Origin: Rutidosis leptorrhynchoides | Lineage: Eukaryota; Streptophyta; Magnoliopsida; Asterales; Asteraceae | Direction of reading: 5' to 3' | Assembly (NCBI RefSeq): GCF_046630445.1 | Contig: NC_092335.1 | Coordinates: 3,160,001-3,224,000, forward strand | Length of the DNA stretch: 64,000 nucleotides | Shown here: positions 33,453-46,400 of the stretch, in pieces | Position numbering within the stretch: the stretch's first letter is position 1 | How the letters are laid out: the number at the start of each line of letters is the position of its first letter | The notes under the pieces: generated by a model | What the model saw: the letters and a program-made list of their open reading frames with translations, nothing else | Databases searched by the model: none | What the model was told of the DNA's origin: nothing | Made by a program: the position numbers and the translations under genes

Positions 33453-35050
33453 TCTTTCTTGTTTGCTGTGATGTATACTCCTGTTCATATTCCGAAGTTC
33501 CAGGTTTTTGTTTTCTCTTCCCGACCTCAAGTCAAGCGAATAATGGTCCAGAATTCGTAGGTATGGAGTTTTGGATGAACATAGTTAATGTTCTAAGAAA
33601 GAAATTGTATTGGCACGATCTTGATTTGTCAAATTACTAGAATATCTGGAAAAGACCGAATCATCAAGAAAAGTATTTTCTTGATATATTTAGAGATTAA
33701 ATAGAATGAAAGAGTTATGTAACATGGTTCATGATGAGGGTATGATCTGTGAACCTTTGTCACGTTCCATTAGAAACTCAGCATGACTTACTGTAATATA
33801 ATCACGTTGATCAAGTGTCATTATATTGTACTAATTCATGCTTCAGTTCCCAACACTACTTCAAAACATTCATTTTTTTTTTTAAATTTTAAAAACTAAA
33901 ATAGTTTCTTTTATGATGTAACACAGATAGCGCGAAGAGATGAATAATTTCAGATAAGTATAGTTATGAAAATATCTTCAGAAATATGAAGGATATTTAT
34001 AATGGAAGATACGATGATATCTTAGAATTTCTAATATCAGAGGATGATGCGGAAAATCTGTCTGTGAAGGTTTAGAATAAGAAGTAAGGTTCTTACTAAT
34101 GGTTTCAGCAGACACTGAGTAATTTGGATTCTTTGAAGGTAGATTTCGTCCTTGTAATTTGTCTACAGCTTCCTTCATACTTTGCTCAACCCGTTTTCCA
34201 GTTCCAAACCTTCTCTTTTTCTGTGCTTTTCCAACACACTACTCTTTATCATCAAACTTTCGACTGTTAAAGTCGTTTACAGTTTTTGCTGCTTCATCAG
34301 CATTTTTCCAAAATTTGGAGAACTAGTTTCGTAGTTTGGGGTGTTTTTCAGAAACTTCACATTCGAAGTAATTAAGTCTAGGAGATAGACATTATATGTA
34401 TATATATATATATAACTGTTGGAACGGCAACTATTGTTACAAGATGTGGATGAGTACATGATAGGGTTTCAATGAATAATTATAGTGATTTTTCGAAGAA
34501 ACTTAAGTCACAGATTAATGAAGTTGCTGGTAAATTTACTGCTAATGTGGTGGAACATGAAAGGTTCCCCCAGTAACAAGAACATATATGTCAAGGTTAC
34601 AATAAAGTTAATCTGAAAAGTCGAAGTTGACTGGTTGAAAGTGTGATGAAAATTGATATCTTGAAAAGAATTGCAAGATTATTTTCGGTATTAACAACAT
34701 TAAAGGATCTTGCACAGTTTTAAAGTCAAAGTATAGCTTTAAAAGATGTAGAGATCTAAAAATGATGTCACCGGTTCAGAGTTATGACTTGGATTCTGAT
34801 CCGTCAATATCAGAATATGTAATTGAATTTGTATGAAAATGATTGTATATCGTTGTGAGTATTGTTAATAATTTTTGAATCAAAGTTGAAGAATGTACAG
34901 TGTAACATATTAATTGCAAACTTAAATATTTCCCGGGTATTACCTACCCGTTAAAAAAAAAATTCACAATTAATACTTTGTACAAAGAATTTTCGTTACA
35001 GTCTTTATGAAAATATCTGTATGTATATTTTCTTCAGATGTAATACAGAT
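33453..35050. other. Internal region of the array element, non-coding
   Basis: No convincing ORF. The stretch after the antisense gene (33540-33800) is collinear with the corresponding antisense downstream region of the element at 13548-21756 (about 17850-18090), for example around GAACATAGTTAATGTTCTAA and GACCGAATCATCAAGAAAA. It may be that gene's 3' untranslated part. A reversed hairpin CGGGTA-TTACC-TACCCG type motif lies at about 34935-34955, and a short (TA)n at 34396-34412. Confidence 0.55.
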
Positions 35051-35275
35051 TTAATGAGTTAATATCATATTAAGCTCATTTGATTTTTGGCTTGAATTAG
35101 AAATGAATAATCTCCAATAATTAAGTAGGCTACGAACCCATCCCCAATTCATCCAGAATAGATGATGGCTAATTGGTTGATCCATTCCGGTTACACTGTC
35201 TTCAGAATTCAGGTGAATATCCATATCGGAATAGCTGTCAGAGTTTAAGGAATTTGAACTAGATACGGGATCCAT
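35051..35275 (-). pseudogene. Leader ORF of the array element (truncated)
   Basis: A 74-residue sense-strand frame beginning MDPVSSSNSLNSDSYSDMD, Ser/Asp-rich, then SVTGMDQPISHHLFWMNWGW and VRSLLNYW. It is homologous to 16940-17040, where two of the Trp codons are stops. After NYW the similarity ends and the frame closes, so the C-terminal part seen near 17080-17364 has been lost. The role is unknown. Confidence 0.6.
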
Positions 35276-35645
35276 CTTGTATAATTAGGGAGATGATTTT
35301 TGATATGAATTAGATTATAAAATTTAGTTTGGTATTCTTCAATACATAATTTACATATGTATATATAATACCAAATTCCATAAATCACGGAGAAATTTTC
35401 GAAAGATGTCAGGAAAAGTTTACAGTAACAGATACGCTAAGATATGAATTTTTGTCTATACATATTTATGCAATAAATGCAGGAAAATGTGTCTAGACTT
35501 AAGAATGATAAACATGTAATTTCCGACAAGAAATGATAAGCAAAACTTTTAACATGCAGACACAGTCGAAGTCCAGACTTACTAATGCATACTAACAACT
35601 ATCAGTTAGACACACTCATGCAAGACCTGGTTCGCTAGGACCAAC

Positions 35646-35657
35646 GCTCTGATACCA
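35646..35657 (-). other. Primer-binding site of the array element
   Basis: The reverse complement is TGGTATCAGAGC, two bases from LTR-b at 35660. No primer site is present beside LTR-c, so LTR-b is the 5' LTR of the complete unit. Confidence 0.9.
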
Positions 35658-35659
35658 AC

Positions 35660-36868
35660 TGTGACGATCGTTCCAAATCCATATGGACGAACACGTCATT
35701 CATTGATTTCATTGCGAGGTATTTGACCTCTATATGATACGTTTTGTAAACATTGCATTCTTTTCAAAAGGTACACAATAAATGAATATCAATTTCTAAG
35801 GTTTTCAACGTTTGATGATTTCTACATATAGACAATCACCATAAATAATAGTTTACCATAATACATCCGTTGACAATGAAGTCAAAATAAGATACACGGT
35901 GATGATTTTGTAAATGCAGAGTTTTCTTGAATAAAGCATGTATGACTCCATGCACATAGCTTGTATCACATATAAGCAAACAGCGGAAGACTTCTAGGAA
36001 ACCTGAGAATAAACATGCTAACAAGTGTCAACACAAAGGTTGGTGAGTTCATAGTTTTATTGTTTCGTATAATCTGTATATAAAAGTGGATTACAAGATT
36101 TCAGTTGTTTCATCCAGAAACGTTTATCAAAAGTTTGTCAATAGATTCTACGTAACAGAGCACCCTGGTAACTAAACTTAACGCTATAGTGATAATTACC
36201 CCATTCGTTTTAATACACGCAAACCAACGTGTTTTAAACTCAAATAACATACGTCCGTTAAAAGGCTAGCGCTCTAGCTCGGACGGGGATGTCAAGCCCT
36301 ATGGATCCATATACAATTATTCGCGCCCACCAGTCCATATCCTATGTACTGGCAGCTACTAGTTACCAAAGCTAAGGGATTTTCGGTTCAAACTCAGTGT
36401 AGAATTAAGTATGTACTTGTATCCATTGCGTTTAAAATAAATTGCATGTATTCTCAGCCCAAAAATATATATTGCAAAAGCAATTAAAAAGGGAGCAATG
36501 AAACTCACACAAAATCAGTTTTAGTATTTGTATCCATTTAGTAAAACAGTTTATAAAACTGCGCATGTATTCTCAGCCCAAAAATATAGTTTGAAAAAGG
36601 GATCATATGAAACTCACAGTTAAATATTGATACACAATATTGTAGGAAAGCACGTAGACGCATCGAAGATGATAAAAACGAGGTTTGCTTCACAAAAATA
36701 CCCCCGAACATTACCCATAACCTCCTTGGTAATAACCCATATTTTCCTTAGCTCTAGCTCGCTCGGAAACTCGTTTTGAAAGTGACACGCTCAAGACCTC
36801 GTCGTAGTATTTTATGTATAATATTAATACTACTAATAATAATAATAAGATTAATAATAATATTAATC

Positions 36869-36920
<52 letters not shown>

Positions 36921-37911
36921 CGGAGTAATATATGTGTAAAAAAAATGGAAGAATTCGACTGAATTTATAGAGGTTGCCTGCCCAGCCTTCCCATGCGATC
37001 GCATGGGTCTGAGGCACAATGGCCATGCGATCGCATGGCCTCTTTTTCCAGCTCACAATCATTTTGTATTTTAGTTTGTCGACATATTTAAATATAATAT
37101 ATATTATATTTAATTTATATAATTATTTATATATTATATTATATTTACGTGCATAGTTAACTTGTAACTTTTGTTCTGATAAGTCGTACGTTGTTACTTG
37201 ACTTATGTCCCGGTTCCGGTTTCTCGAATGTCCTTTCGTACGCTAATAAAACTTGCATTTTACATTTCGTGACTCGTACCTTTGTTAAAATATAGCCTTA
37301 AATTATTCCTAAACTATACCACTCAAAGTATATCTTAAACTTTCGAGTATTTTGGTCATTTACTTCTATAAATCATCGTCTCACTATTTGGTAAAATACA
37401 TTTTTAAAATAGTGTTTTACTGTAGCAAAGTCAATTTTTACTGTAGCAATTCACTGTAGCAAAGTCAATTTTACTGTAGCAAATAGTGATTTTCGAAAAC
37501 ACTGTAGCATTTTGGGTACTGTAGCAATTTGAAAATACTTTATCAAATTAGTGTTTTACTGGTTCATCTTAAACGTTTTAGTTAACTTATCTAAATATCA
37601 ATCAAATCAATAATCGAATGTTACTATCGTTTACTAAATAACTTGAAATCATATATATTCAATTAGATATATAAACCAATAAGTTTAATGTACGGCATTA
37701 TGCAATGAAAACTTTGTTACGTTTTCAAGTTATAGTATATATATGTATCTATTTACATATAATTGTTCGCGAATCGTTGAGAAAATCGAAGGGTACTTGA
37801 ATAGTTCAAAAATTTTGAGATTCAGTTTTACAGACTTTGTTTATCGTGTCGAAATCATTAATCCTTTAAAGATTAAGTTTAAATTTAGTCGCAAATTTTC
37901 GGGTCATTACA
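35660..37911 (-). repeat. LTR-b of the tandem array
   Basis: It is the same as LTR-a, 30 bp shorter through the TAA tract at about 36866-36916. Palindromes lie at 36990-37007 and 37021-37040. It is shared between the complete unit to its left and the truncated unit to its right. Confidence 0.95.
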
Positions 37912-39083
37912 GTACCTACCCGTTAAAGAAATTTCGTCCCGGAATTTGGTGAAGGAAAGTTTAATAACGTAGATCAGGATATTCTTGTATCAAAGAATAT
38001 GATATAGTTTGAATTCTCATCATGAATTCGTTTGTTCATAAAATCCTCATCAAAAGGATATAATAGAATGAAATGTTTTGTATACCTTAAATTAGTCGAG
38101 TTTCGTTTATGAATAGCGTGAGTTAAATAAATAACAAGTTTTTCACCTATGTGTAAATATGGATAAAACAATTTGATTACATGGATAGTATGAGTGAAAT
38201 TATCACAAAATAGTGAAATGAGGTAATTAAAGCTTCGTCTTATCGTTTGACGTAGTCAGAGTTGATTTCCGGAATTTAGGGAATAGAAAATCTTCATAAT
38301 CTAAATTAGATTTCATTCTTCGGAATTTGCGGAAATTAGGATTTTCTTTGATTAAATGTGTAATCTGCCTCGATTGCTATGTCTGATATTTCGCTATAAA
38401 TTGACCTCTTCCGTCTCATTATTTTCACCATCCCTATTTTCTTCCCCAATTAATACATTCAAAATATTGTGAAAATGCTCAATCCAGTTCTGGTTCTTGA
38501 CCTAATATTGACGTTTGCCACAATCATTCTTCTTTTCCAGCTCCCACCAGAAGAATCTGTTTATTTCTATTATGCTCTAGGGATTGTTGTATTTATCATT
38601 CTCCCGTGTCTTTATCTTGCTATTCGCATAGACATACATGGTTTATGATCTTTCTTGTTTGCTGTGATGTATACTCCTGTTCATATTCCGAAGTTCCAGG
38701 TTTTTGTTTTCTCTTCCCGACCTCAAGTCAAGCGAATAATGGTCCAGAATTCGTAGGTATGGAGTTTTGGATGAACATAGTTAATGTTCTAAGAAAGAAA
38801 TTGTATTGGCACGATCTTGATTTGTCAAATTACTAGAATATCTGGAAAAGACCGAATCATCAAGAAAAGTATTTTCTTGATATATTTAGAGATTAAATAG
38901 AATGAAAGAGTTATGTAACATGGTTCATGATGAGGGTATGATCTGTGAACCTTTGTCACGTTCCATTAGAAACTCAGCATGACTTACTGTAATATAATCA
39001 CGTTGATCAAGTGTCATTATATTGTACTAATTCATGCTTCAGTTCCCAACACTACTTCAAAACATTCATTTTTTTTTTTAAAA
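37912..39083 (-). repeat. Truncated second internal region of the array
   Basis: A copy of 32716-33883 with no difference noticed by eye. It ends in a T-run and joins LTR sequence near 39084. The primer site, leader ORF and PBS-side half are missing. Confidence 0.9.
38475..38648 (+). CDS. Second copy of the antisense membrane protein gene
   Basis: Same sequence as 33279-33452, with the same TATA box about 75-80 bases upstream (38394-38401). It was duplicated along with the internal region of the array, so it adds copy number but no independent evidence of conservation. Confidence 0.7.
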   Translation: MLNPVLVLDLILTFATIILLFQLPPEESVYFYYALGIVVFIILPCLYLAIRIDIHGL

Positions 39084-39575
39084 TTTTTACTGTACCAATT
39101 TTTACTGTAGCAATGCACTGTAGCAAAGTCAATTTTACTGTAGCAAATAGTGATTTTCGAAAACACTGTAGCATTTTGGGTACTGTAGCAATTTGAAAAT
39201 ACTTTATCAAATTAGTGTTTTACTGGTTCATCTTAAACGTTTTAGTTAACTTATCTAAATATCAATCAAATCAATAATCGAATGTTACTATCGTTTACTA
39301 AATAACTTGAAATCATATATATTCAATTAGATATATAAACCAATAAGTTTAATGTACGGCATTATGCAATGAAAACTTTGTTACGTTTTCAAGTTATAGT
39401 ATATATATGTATCTATTTACATATAATTGTTCGCGAATCGTTGAGAAAATCGAAGGGTACTTGAATAGTTCAAAAATTTTGAGATTCAGTTTTACAGACT
39501 TTGTTTATCGTGTCGAAATCATTAATCCTTTAAAGATTAAGTTTAAATTTAGTCGCAAATTTTCGGGTCATTACA
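39084..39575 (-). repeat. LTR-c, truncated LTR of the array
   Basis: It matches the right-hand end of LTR-a/LTR-b from within the CTGTAGCA cluster to the GGGTCATTACA end. It carries a few private differences near the junction (TGTACCAAT; GCAATGCAC). Confidence 0.9.
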
Positions 39576-39580
39576 CAACA

Positions 39581-39606
39581 TCAATCGCAACTACAACAAA
39601 CGGCCC

Positions 39607-39697
<91 letters not shown>

Positions 39698-40509
39698 GCA
39701 ACTACAACAATCATCCCAACAACAATAATAACCGCAACAACAACAACAATCAGAAGCAGCTATGCCAAAGGTGTGAAAAGTATCACTCGGGGTTCTGCAC
39801 CAAATTTTGTAACAAGTGTAAAAGAAATGGTCATAGTGCGGCGAAGTGTGAGGTCTACGGACCAGGGGTTAATATAACGAAAGGAACAAATGGTGTCGGA
39901 ACGCATAATGGCGGAGCAAGTAGTGTCGGAGCAAGTTATGCCAATGTACTTTGTTATAAATGTGGAAAACCGGGCCACATTATTAGAAATTGCCCGAACC
40001 AGGAGAACACGAATGGACAAGGCCGCGGAAGAGTTTTCAATATTAATGCGGCAGAGGCACAGGAAGACCCGGAGCTTGTTACGGGTACGTTTCTTATTGA
40101 CAATAAATCTGCTTACGTTTTATTTGATTCGGGTGCGGATAGAAGCTATATGAGTAGAGATTTTTGTGCTAAATTAAGTTGTCCATTGACGCCTTTGGAT
40201 AGTAAATTTTTACTCGAATTAGCAAATGGTAAATTAATTTCAGCAGATAATATATGTCGGAATCGAGAAATTAAACTGGTTAGCGAAACATTTAAGATTG
40301 ATTTGATACTAGTAGAGTTAGGGAGTTTTGATGTGATAATCGGTATGGACTGGTTGAAAGAAGTGAAAGCAGAGATCGTTTGTTACAAAAATGCAATTCA
40401 CATTATACGAGAAAAAGAAAAACCCTTAATGGTGTACGGAGAAAAGGGCAACACGAAGCTACATATTATTAGTAATTTGAAGGCACACAAACTAATAAGA
40501 AAAGGTTGA
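39581..40509 (+). pseudogene. Tekay gag C-terminal part and protease
   Basis: It resumes the gag frame after the array. A run of 30 AAC codons (39607-39696) gives poly-Asn, followed by more Asn-rich sequence. Next come two Cys/His modules: LCQRCEKYHSGFCTKFCNKC with HSAAKC, and the canonical knuckle CYKCGKPGHIIRNC near 39952-39995. The protease follows with LFDSGADRSY (catalytic Asp-Ser-Gly) and IIGMDWL. A TGA at 40507-40509 interrupts the frame, which continues as [10 protein letters not shown] in the same phase. Confidence 0.88.
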
Positions 40510-42006
40510 TATGCTGTTCTAGCACACGTCGAGAAAGTACAAACTGAAGAAAAGAGCATCAATGATGTTCCCATTGCAAAAGAATTTCCCGATGTATTTC
40601 CGAAAGAATTACCGGGATTACCCCCACAGCGATCCGTTGAATTTCAAATAGATCTTGTACCAGGAGCTGCACCAATAGCTCGTGCTCCTTACAGACTCGC
40701 ACCCAGCGAGATGAAAGAACTGCAAAGCCAATTACAAGAACTTTTAGAGCGTGGTTTCATTCGACCAAGCACATCACCCTGGGGAGCTCCTGTTTTGTTT
40801 GTCAAGAAGAAAGATGGTACATTCAGGTTGTGTATCGACTACCGAGAGTTGAACAAACTTACCATCAAGAACCGCTACCCACTACCGAGAATCGACGACT
40901 TATTTGATCAACTACAAGGCTCGTCTGTTTATTCAAAGATTGACTTACGTTCCGGGTATCATCAAATGCGGGTGAAAGAAGATGATATTCCAAAGACTGC
41001 TTTCAGAACACGTTACGGTCATTACGAGTTTATGGTCATGCCGTTTGGTTTAACTAATGCACCAGCTGTGTTCATGGACCTTATGAACCGAGTGTGTGGA
41101 CCATACCTTGACAAGTTTGTCATTGTTTTCATTGATGACATACTTATTTACTCAAAGAATGACCAAGAACACGGTGAACATTTGAGAAAGGTGTTAGAAG
41201 TATTGAGGAAGGAAGAATTGTACGCTAAGTTTTAAAAGTATGCATTTTGGTTGGAAGAAGTTCAATTCCTCGGTCACATAGTGAACAAAGAAGGTATTAA
41301 GGTGGATCCGGCAAAGATAGAAACTGTTGAAAAGTGGGAAACCCCGAAAACTCCGAAACACATACGCCAGTTTTTAGGACTAGCTGGTTACTACAGAAGG
41401 TTCATCCAAGACTTTTCCAGAATAGCAAAACCCTTGACTGCATTAACGCATAAAGGGAAGAAATTTGAATGGAATGATGAACAAGAGAAAGCGTTTCAGT
41501 TATTGAAGAAAAAGCTAACTACAGCACCTATATTGTCATTGCCTGAAGGGAATGATGATTTTGTGATTTATTGTGACGCATCAAAGCAAGGTCTCGGTTG
41601 TGTATTAATGCAACGAATGAAGGTGATTGCTTATGCGTCTAGACAATTGAAGATTCACGAACAAAATTATACGACGCATGATTTGGAATTAGGCGCGGTT
41701 GTTTTTGCATTAAAGACTTGGAGGCACTACTTATATGGGGTCAAAAGTATTATATATACCGACCACAAAAGTCTTTAACACATATTTAATCAGAAACAAC
41801 TGAATATGAGGCAGCGTAGGTGGATTGAATTATTGAATGATTACGACTTTGAGATTCGTTACCACCCGGGAAAGGCAAATGTGGTAGCCGATGCCTTGAG
41901 CAGGAAGGACAGAGAACCCATTCGAGTAAAATCTATGAATATAATGATTCATAATAACCTTACTACTCAAATAAAGGAGGCGCAACAAGGAGTTTTAAAA
42001 GGATGA
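40510..42006 (+). pseudogene. Tekay reverse transcriptase and RNase H
   Basis: In the same frame as gag. RT motifs: [53 protein letters not shown] and the catalytic FIDD in [13 protein letters not shown]. RNase [18 protein letters not shown], then [16 protein letters not shown] and TDHKSL. Internal TAA codons lie at 41233-41235 (after YAKF) and 41776-41778 (after TDHKSL). The frame stops at 42004-42006, near which a one-base shift moves the family reading to another frame. Inactive as it stands. Confidence 0.9.
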
Positions 42007-43140
42007 AATACCCAAAGGATCAGAGAAACATCTTAATATTCGGGAAGACGGAACCCGGTATAGGGCTGAAAGGATTTGGGTACCAAAATTTGGAGATATG
42101 AGAGAAATGGTACTTAGAGAAGCTCATAAAACCAGATACTCAATACATCCTGGAATGGGGAAGATGTACAAGGATCTCAGGAAATATTTTTGGTGGCCGG
42201 GTATGAAAGCCGATGTTGCTAAATACGTAGGAGAATGTTTGACGTGCTCTAAGGTCAAAGCTGAGCATCAGAAACCATCAGGTCTACTTCAACAACCCGA
42301 AATCCCGGAATGGAAATGGGAAAACATTACCATGGATTTCATCACTAAATAGCCAAGGACTGCAAGTGGTTTTGATACTATTTGGGTAATAGTTGATCGT
42401 CTCACCAAATCAGCACATTTCCTGTCAATAAGAGAAGATGACAAGATGGAGAAGTTAGCACGACTGTATTTGAAGGAAGTCGTCTCCAGACATGGAATAC
42501 CAATCTCTATTATCTCTGATTGGGATGGCAGATTTATTTCAAGATTCTGGCAGACATTACAGCAAGCATTAGGAACTCGTCTAGACATGAGTACTGCCTA
42601 TCATCCACAAACTGATGGGCAGAGCGAAAGGACGATACAAAAGCTTGAAGACATGCTACGAGCATGTGTTATTGATTTCGGAAATAGTTGGGATCGACAT
42701 CTACCGTTAGCAGAATTTTCCTAAAACAACAGCTACCATTCAAGCATTAAGATGGCGCCGTTTGAAGCACTTTATGGTAGAAAGTACAGGTCTCCGATTT
42801 GTTGGAGTGAAGTGGGGGATAGACAGATTACGGGTCCGGAGATTATACAAGAAACTACCGAGAAGATCATCCAAATTCAACAACGGTTGAAAACCGCCCA
42901 AAGTCGACAAAAGAGCTACGCTGACATTAAAAGAAAAGATATAGAATTTGAAATTGGAGAGATGGTCATGCTTAAAGTTGCACCTTGGAAAGGCGTTGTT
43001 CGATTTGGTAAACGAGGGAAATTAAATCCAAGGTATATTGGACTATTCAAGATTATTGATCGTGTCGGACCAGTAGCTTACCGACTTGAGTTACCTCAAC
43101 AACTCGCGGCTGTACATAACACTTTTTCCACGTCTCGAAT
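42007..43140 (+). pseudogene. Tekay integrase
   Basis: The frame is shifted relative to RT. It has the HHCC zinc module (AHKTRYSIHPGMGKMYK to CLTCSKVK), then the catalytic core with [17 protein letters not shown] (usually SDRDGRF) and TDGQSERT supplying the D, D and E. A GPY/F-like region follows ([10 protein letters not shown]). Stops interrupt it at 42350-42352 (after DFITK) and 42722-42724 (after AEFS). Near 43130 the family motif [10 protein letters not shown] is broken by what looks like a two-base insertion, returning the frame to that of gag. Confidence 0.88.
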
Positions 43141-43401
43141 TTGAAGAAATGTTTTGCTAAAGAAGATCTCACTATTCCGTTAGATGAAATTCAAATCAAC
43201 GAAAAACTTCAATTCATCGAAGAACCCGTCGAAATAATGGATCGTGAGGTTAAAAGACTTAAGCAAAACAAGATACCAATTGTTAAGGTTCGAAGGAATG
43301 CTCGTAGAGGACCCGAGTTCACCTGGGAGCGTGAAGATCAGATGAAGAAGAAATACCCGCATCTATTTCCAGAAGATTCGTCAACACCTTCAACAGCTTA
43401 A
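43141..43401 (+). pseudogene. Chromodomain at the end of Tekay pol
   Basis: The C-terminal tail has IPLDEIQINEKLQFIEEPVE, EIMDREVKRLKQNKIPIVKV and RRGPEFTWEREDQMKKKYP, the chromodomain pattern of Tekay-type integrases, thought to guide insertion by recognising chromatin marks. After KVR the usual Trp codon is AGG (Arg), which probably damages the domain. The frame ends TAA at 43399-43401, immediately before the PPT. Confidence 0.9.
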
Positions 43402-43402
43402 A

Positions 43403-43436
43403 ATTTCGGGACGAAATTTATTTAACGGGTAGGTAC
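43403..43436 (+). other. PPT region of the Tekay element
   Basis: AAATTTCG-GGA-CGAAATTT hairpin followed by ATTTAACGGGTAGGTAC, abutting the LTR start at 43437. Conserved with the other elements in the window. Confidence 0.85.
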
Positions 43437-46400
43437 TGTAGTGACCCGAACTTTTCCATGTTTATATATATTAATTGAGATTGATATTTACATGATTAAA
43501 TGTTTCCAACATGTTAAGCAATCAAACTTGTTAAGACTTGATTAATTGAAATATGTTTCATATAGACAATTGACCACCCAAGTTGACCGGCGATTCACGA
43601 ACGTTAAAACTTGTAAAAACGACATGACGATATATATATGGATATACATATGGTTAACATGAGTTTATGATAAGTAAGTATCTCCATAAGTATATTAACA
43701 ATGAGTTATATACATATAAACAAGACTACTAACTTAAGGATTTCGAAACGAGACATATATGTAACGATTATCGTTGTAACGACATTTAAATGTATATATA
43801 TCATATTAAGATATATTAATATATCATAATATCATGATAATATAATAATTTAACATCTCATTAGATATAATAAACAATGGGTTAACAACATTAATTGAGA
43901 TCGTTAACTTCAAGGTTTCAAAACAACACTTACATGTAACGACTAACGATGACTTAACGACTCAGTTAAAATGTATATACATGTAGTGTATTTAGATGTA
44001 TTAAAATACTTTTGGAAGACTTCAAGACATATATCAAAACACTCATACTTAACGAAAATGGTTACAGTTACTTTTCCATTCTTTTCTTTCATCAAGAATT
44101 CTAGTCGTATTCTTACCCGTATTATACACAGCTTCAAAACGTACTTACTATGAGTATATACCAATAGGAACTAGCATGGGATTCCACTCTTGATTATGTC
44201 ATGTATGACTAATCAATTTTAACTTCTACCATGAGCTAGTCAACTAACTAGAACTCCTTTTAACCCCACTCACCACTCACCAATTACCACTCATCATTCA
44301 CTCCATTTCACTTCCAATTCTCTTTCTAATTCTCTCTCAACACACACACTATTATGAACGTATTTTTCCAGTAGTTAATCATCATCTTCATCAAAAATCA
44401 CTTCAAGAATCAAGCTATAATCATCATAGGAAGAACACTTCAAGAACACTTCAAAAATCCCTTCAAGTTTAATAATTTACTTCCAAGCTTTCTAATCCAT
44501 TCCAAGTAATCATCTAAGATCAAGAAACCTTTGTTATATACAGTAGGTTATCTTTATTATTCAAGGTAATATTCATATTCAAACTTTGATTCAATTTCTA
44601 TAACTATAAACTATCTTAATTCGAGTAAAAATCTTACTTGAACTTGTTTTTGTGTCATGATCCTACTTCAAGAACTTTCAAGCCATCCAAGATCCTTTGA
44701 AGCTAGATCATTTCTTGTCACTTCCAGTAGGTTTACCTACTAAACTTGAGGTAGTAATGATATTCATAACATCATTCGATTCATATATATAAAACTATCA
44801 TATTCGAAGGTTTAAACTCGTAATCACTAGAACATAGTTTAGTTAATTCTAAACTTGTTCGCAAACAAAAGTTAATCCTTCTAACTTGACTTTTAAAATT
44901 AACTACACACATGTTTTATATCTATATGATATGCTAACTTAATCATTTAAAACCGGGAAACACGAAAAACACCGTAAAACTGGATTTACGCCGTCGTAGT
45001 AACACCGCGGGCTGTTTTGGGTTAGTTAATTAAAAACTATGATAAACTTTGATTTAAAAGTTGTTATTCTGAGAAAATGATTTTTATTATGAACATGAAA
45101 CTATATCCAAAAATTATGGTTAAACTCAAAGTGAAAGTATGTTTTCTAAAATGGTCATCTAGACGTCGTTCTTTCGACTGAAATGACTACCTTTACAAAA
45201 ATGACTTGTAACTTATTTTTCCGACTATAAACCTATACTTTTTCTGTTTAGATTCATAAAATAGAGTTCAATATGAAACCATAGCAATTTGATTCACTCA
45301 AAACGGATTTAAAATGAAGAAGTTATGGGTAAAACAAGATTGGATAATTTTTCTCATTTTAGCTACGTGAAAATTGGTAACAAATCTATTCCAACCATAA
45401 CTTAATCAACTTGTATTGTATATTATGTAATCTTGAGATACCATAGACACGTATACAATGTTTCGACCTATCATGTCGACACATCTATATATATATTTCG
45501 GAACAACCATATACACTCTATATGTGAATGTTGGAGTTAGATATACAGGGTTGAGGTTGATTCCAAAATATATATAGTTTGAGTTGTGATCAATACTGAG
45601 ATACGTATACACTGGGTCGTGGATTGACTCAAGATAATATTTATCGATTTATTTCTGTACATCTAACTGTGGACAACTAGTTGTAGGTTACTAACGAGGA
45701 CAGCTGACTTAATAAACTTAAAACATCAAAATATATTAAAAGTGTTGTAAATATATTTTAAACATACTTTGATATATATGTATATATTGTTATAGGTTCG
45801 TGAATCAACCAGTGGCCAAGTCTTACTTCCCGACGAAGTAAAAATCTGTGAAAGTAAGTTATAGTCCCACTTTTAAAATCTAATATTTTTGGGATGAGAA
45901 TACATGCAGGTTTTATAAATGATTTACAAAATAGACACAAGTACGTGAAACTACATTCTATGGTTGAATTATCGAAATCGAATATGCCCATTTTTATTAA
46001 GTCTGGTAATCTAAGAATTAGGGAACAGACACCCTAATTGATGCGAATCCTAAAGATAGATCTATTGGGCCTAACAAACCCCATCCAAAGTACCGGATGC
46101 TTTAGTACTTCGAAATTTATATCATATCCGAAGGGTGTCCCGGAATGATGGGGATATTCTTATATATGCATCTTGTTAATGTCGGTTACCAGGTGTTCAC
46201 CATATGAATGATTTTTATCTCTATGTATGGGATGTGTATTGAAATATGAAATCTTGTGGTCTATTATTATGATTTGAAATATATAGGTTAAACCTATAAC
46301 TCACCAACATTTTTGTTGACGTTTTAAGCATGTTTATTCTCAGGTGATTATTAAGAGCTTCCGCTGTCGCATACTTAAATAAGGACGAGATTTGGAGTCC

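Larger units (their letters stand above)
30434..39575 (-). mobile_element. Tandem array of a Tekay-like non-autonomous element (three LTRs)
   Basis: In plus coordinates the order is LTR-a 30434-32715, full internal 32716-35659, LTR-b 35660-37911, internal truncated at about 39083, and LTR-c 39084-39575, which keeps only the last ~490 bp. The whole array is bounded by one 5-bp duplication CAACA (30429-30433 and 39576-39580). Primer site and PPT orientation show that it reads on the minus strand. The duplicated parts look virtually identical except for the TAA tract in the LTRs. Simplest history: one insertion, unequal recombination giving a second unit, then a deletion joining internal sequence to the LTR at a T-run. 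Confidence 0.9.

Noticed and set aside
39407-39877. 156-residue frame with a poly-Thr tract
   Set aside because: It crosses the LTR-c boundary and reads the CAA tract out of the gag frame; gag uses the poly-Asn frame.
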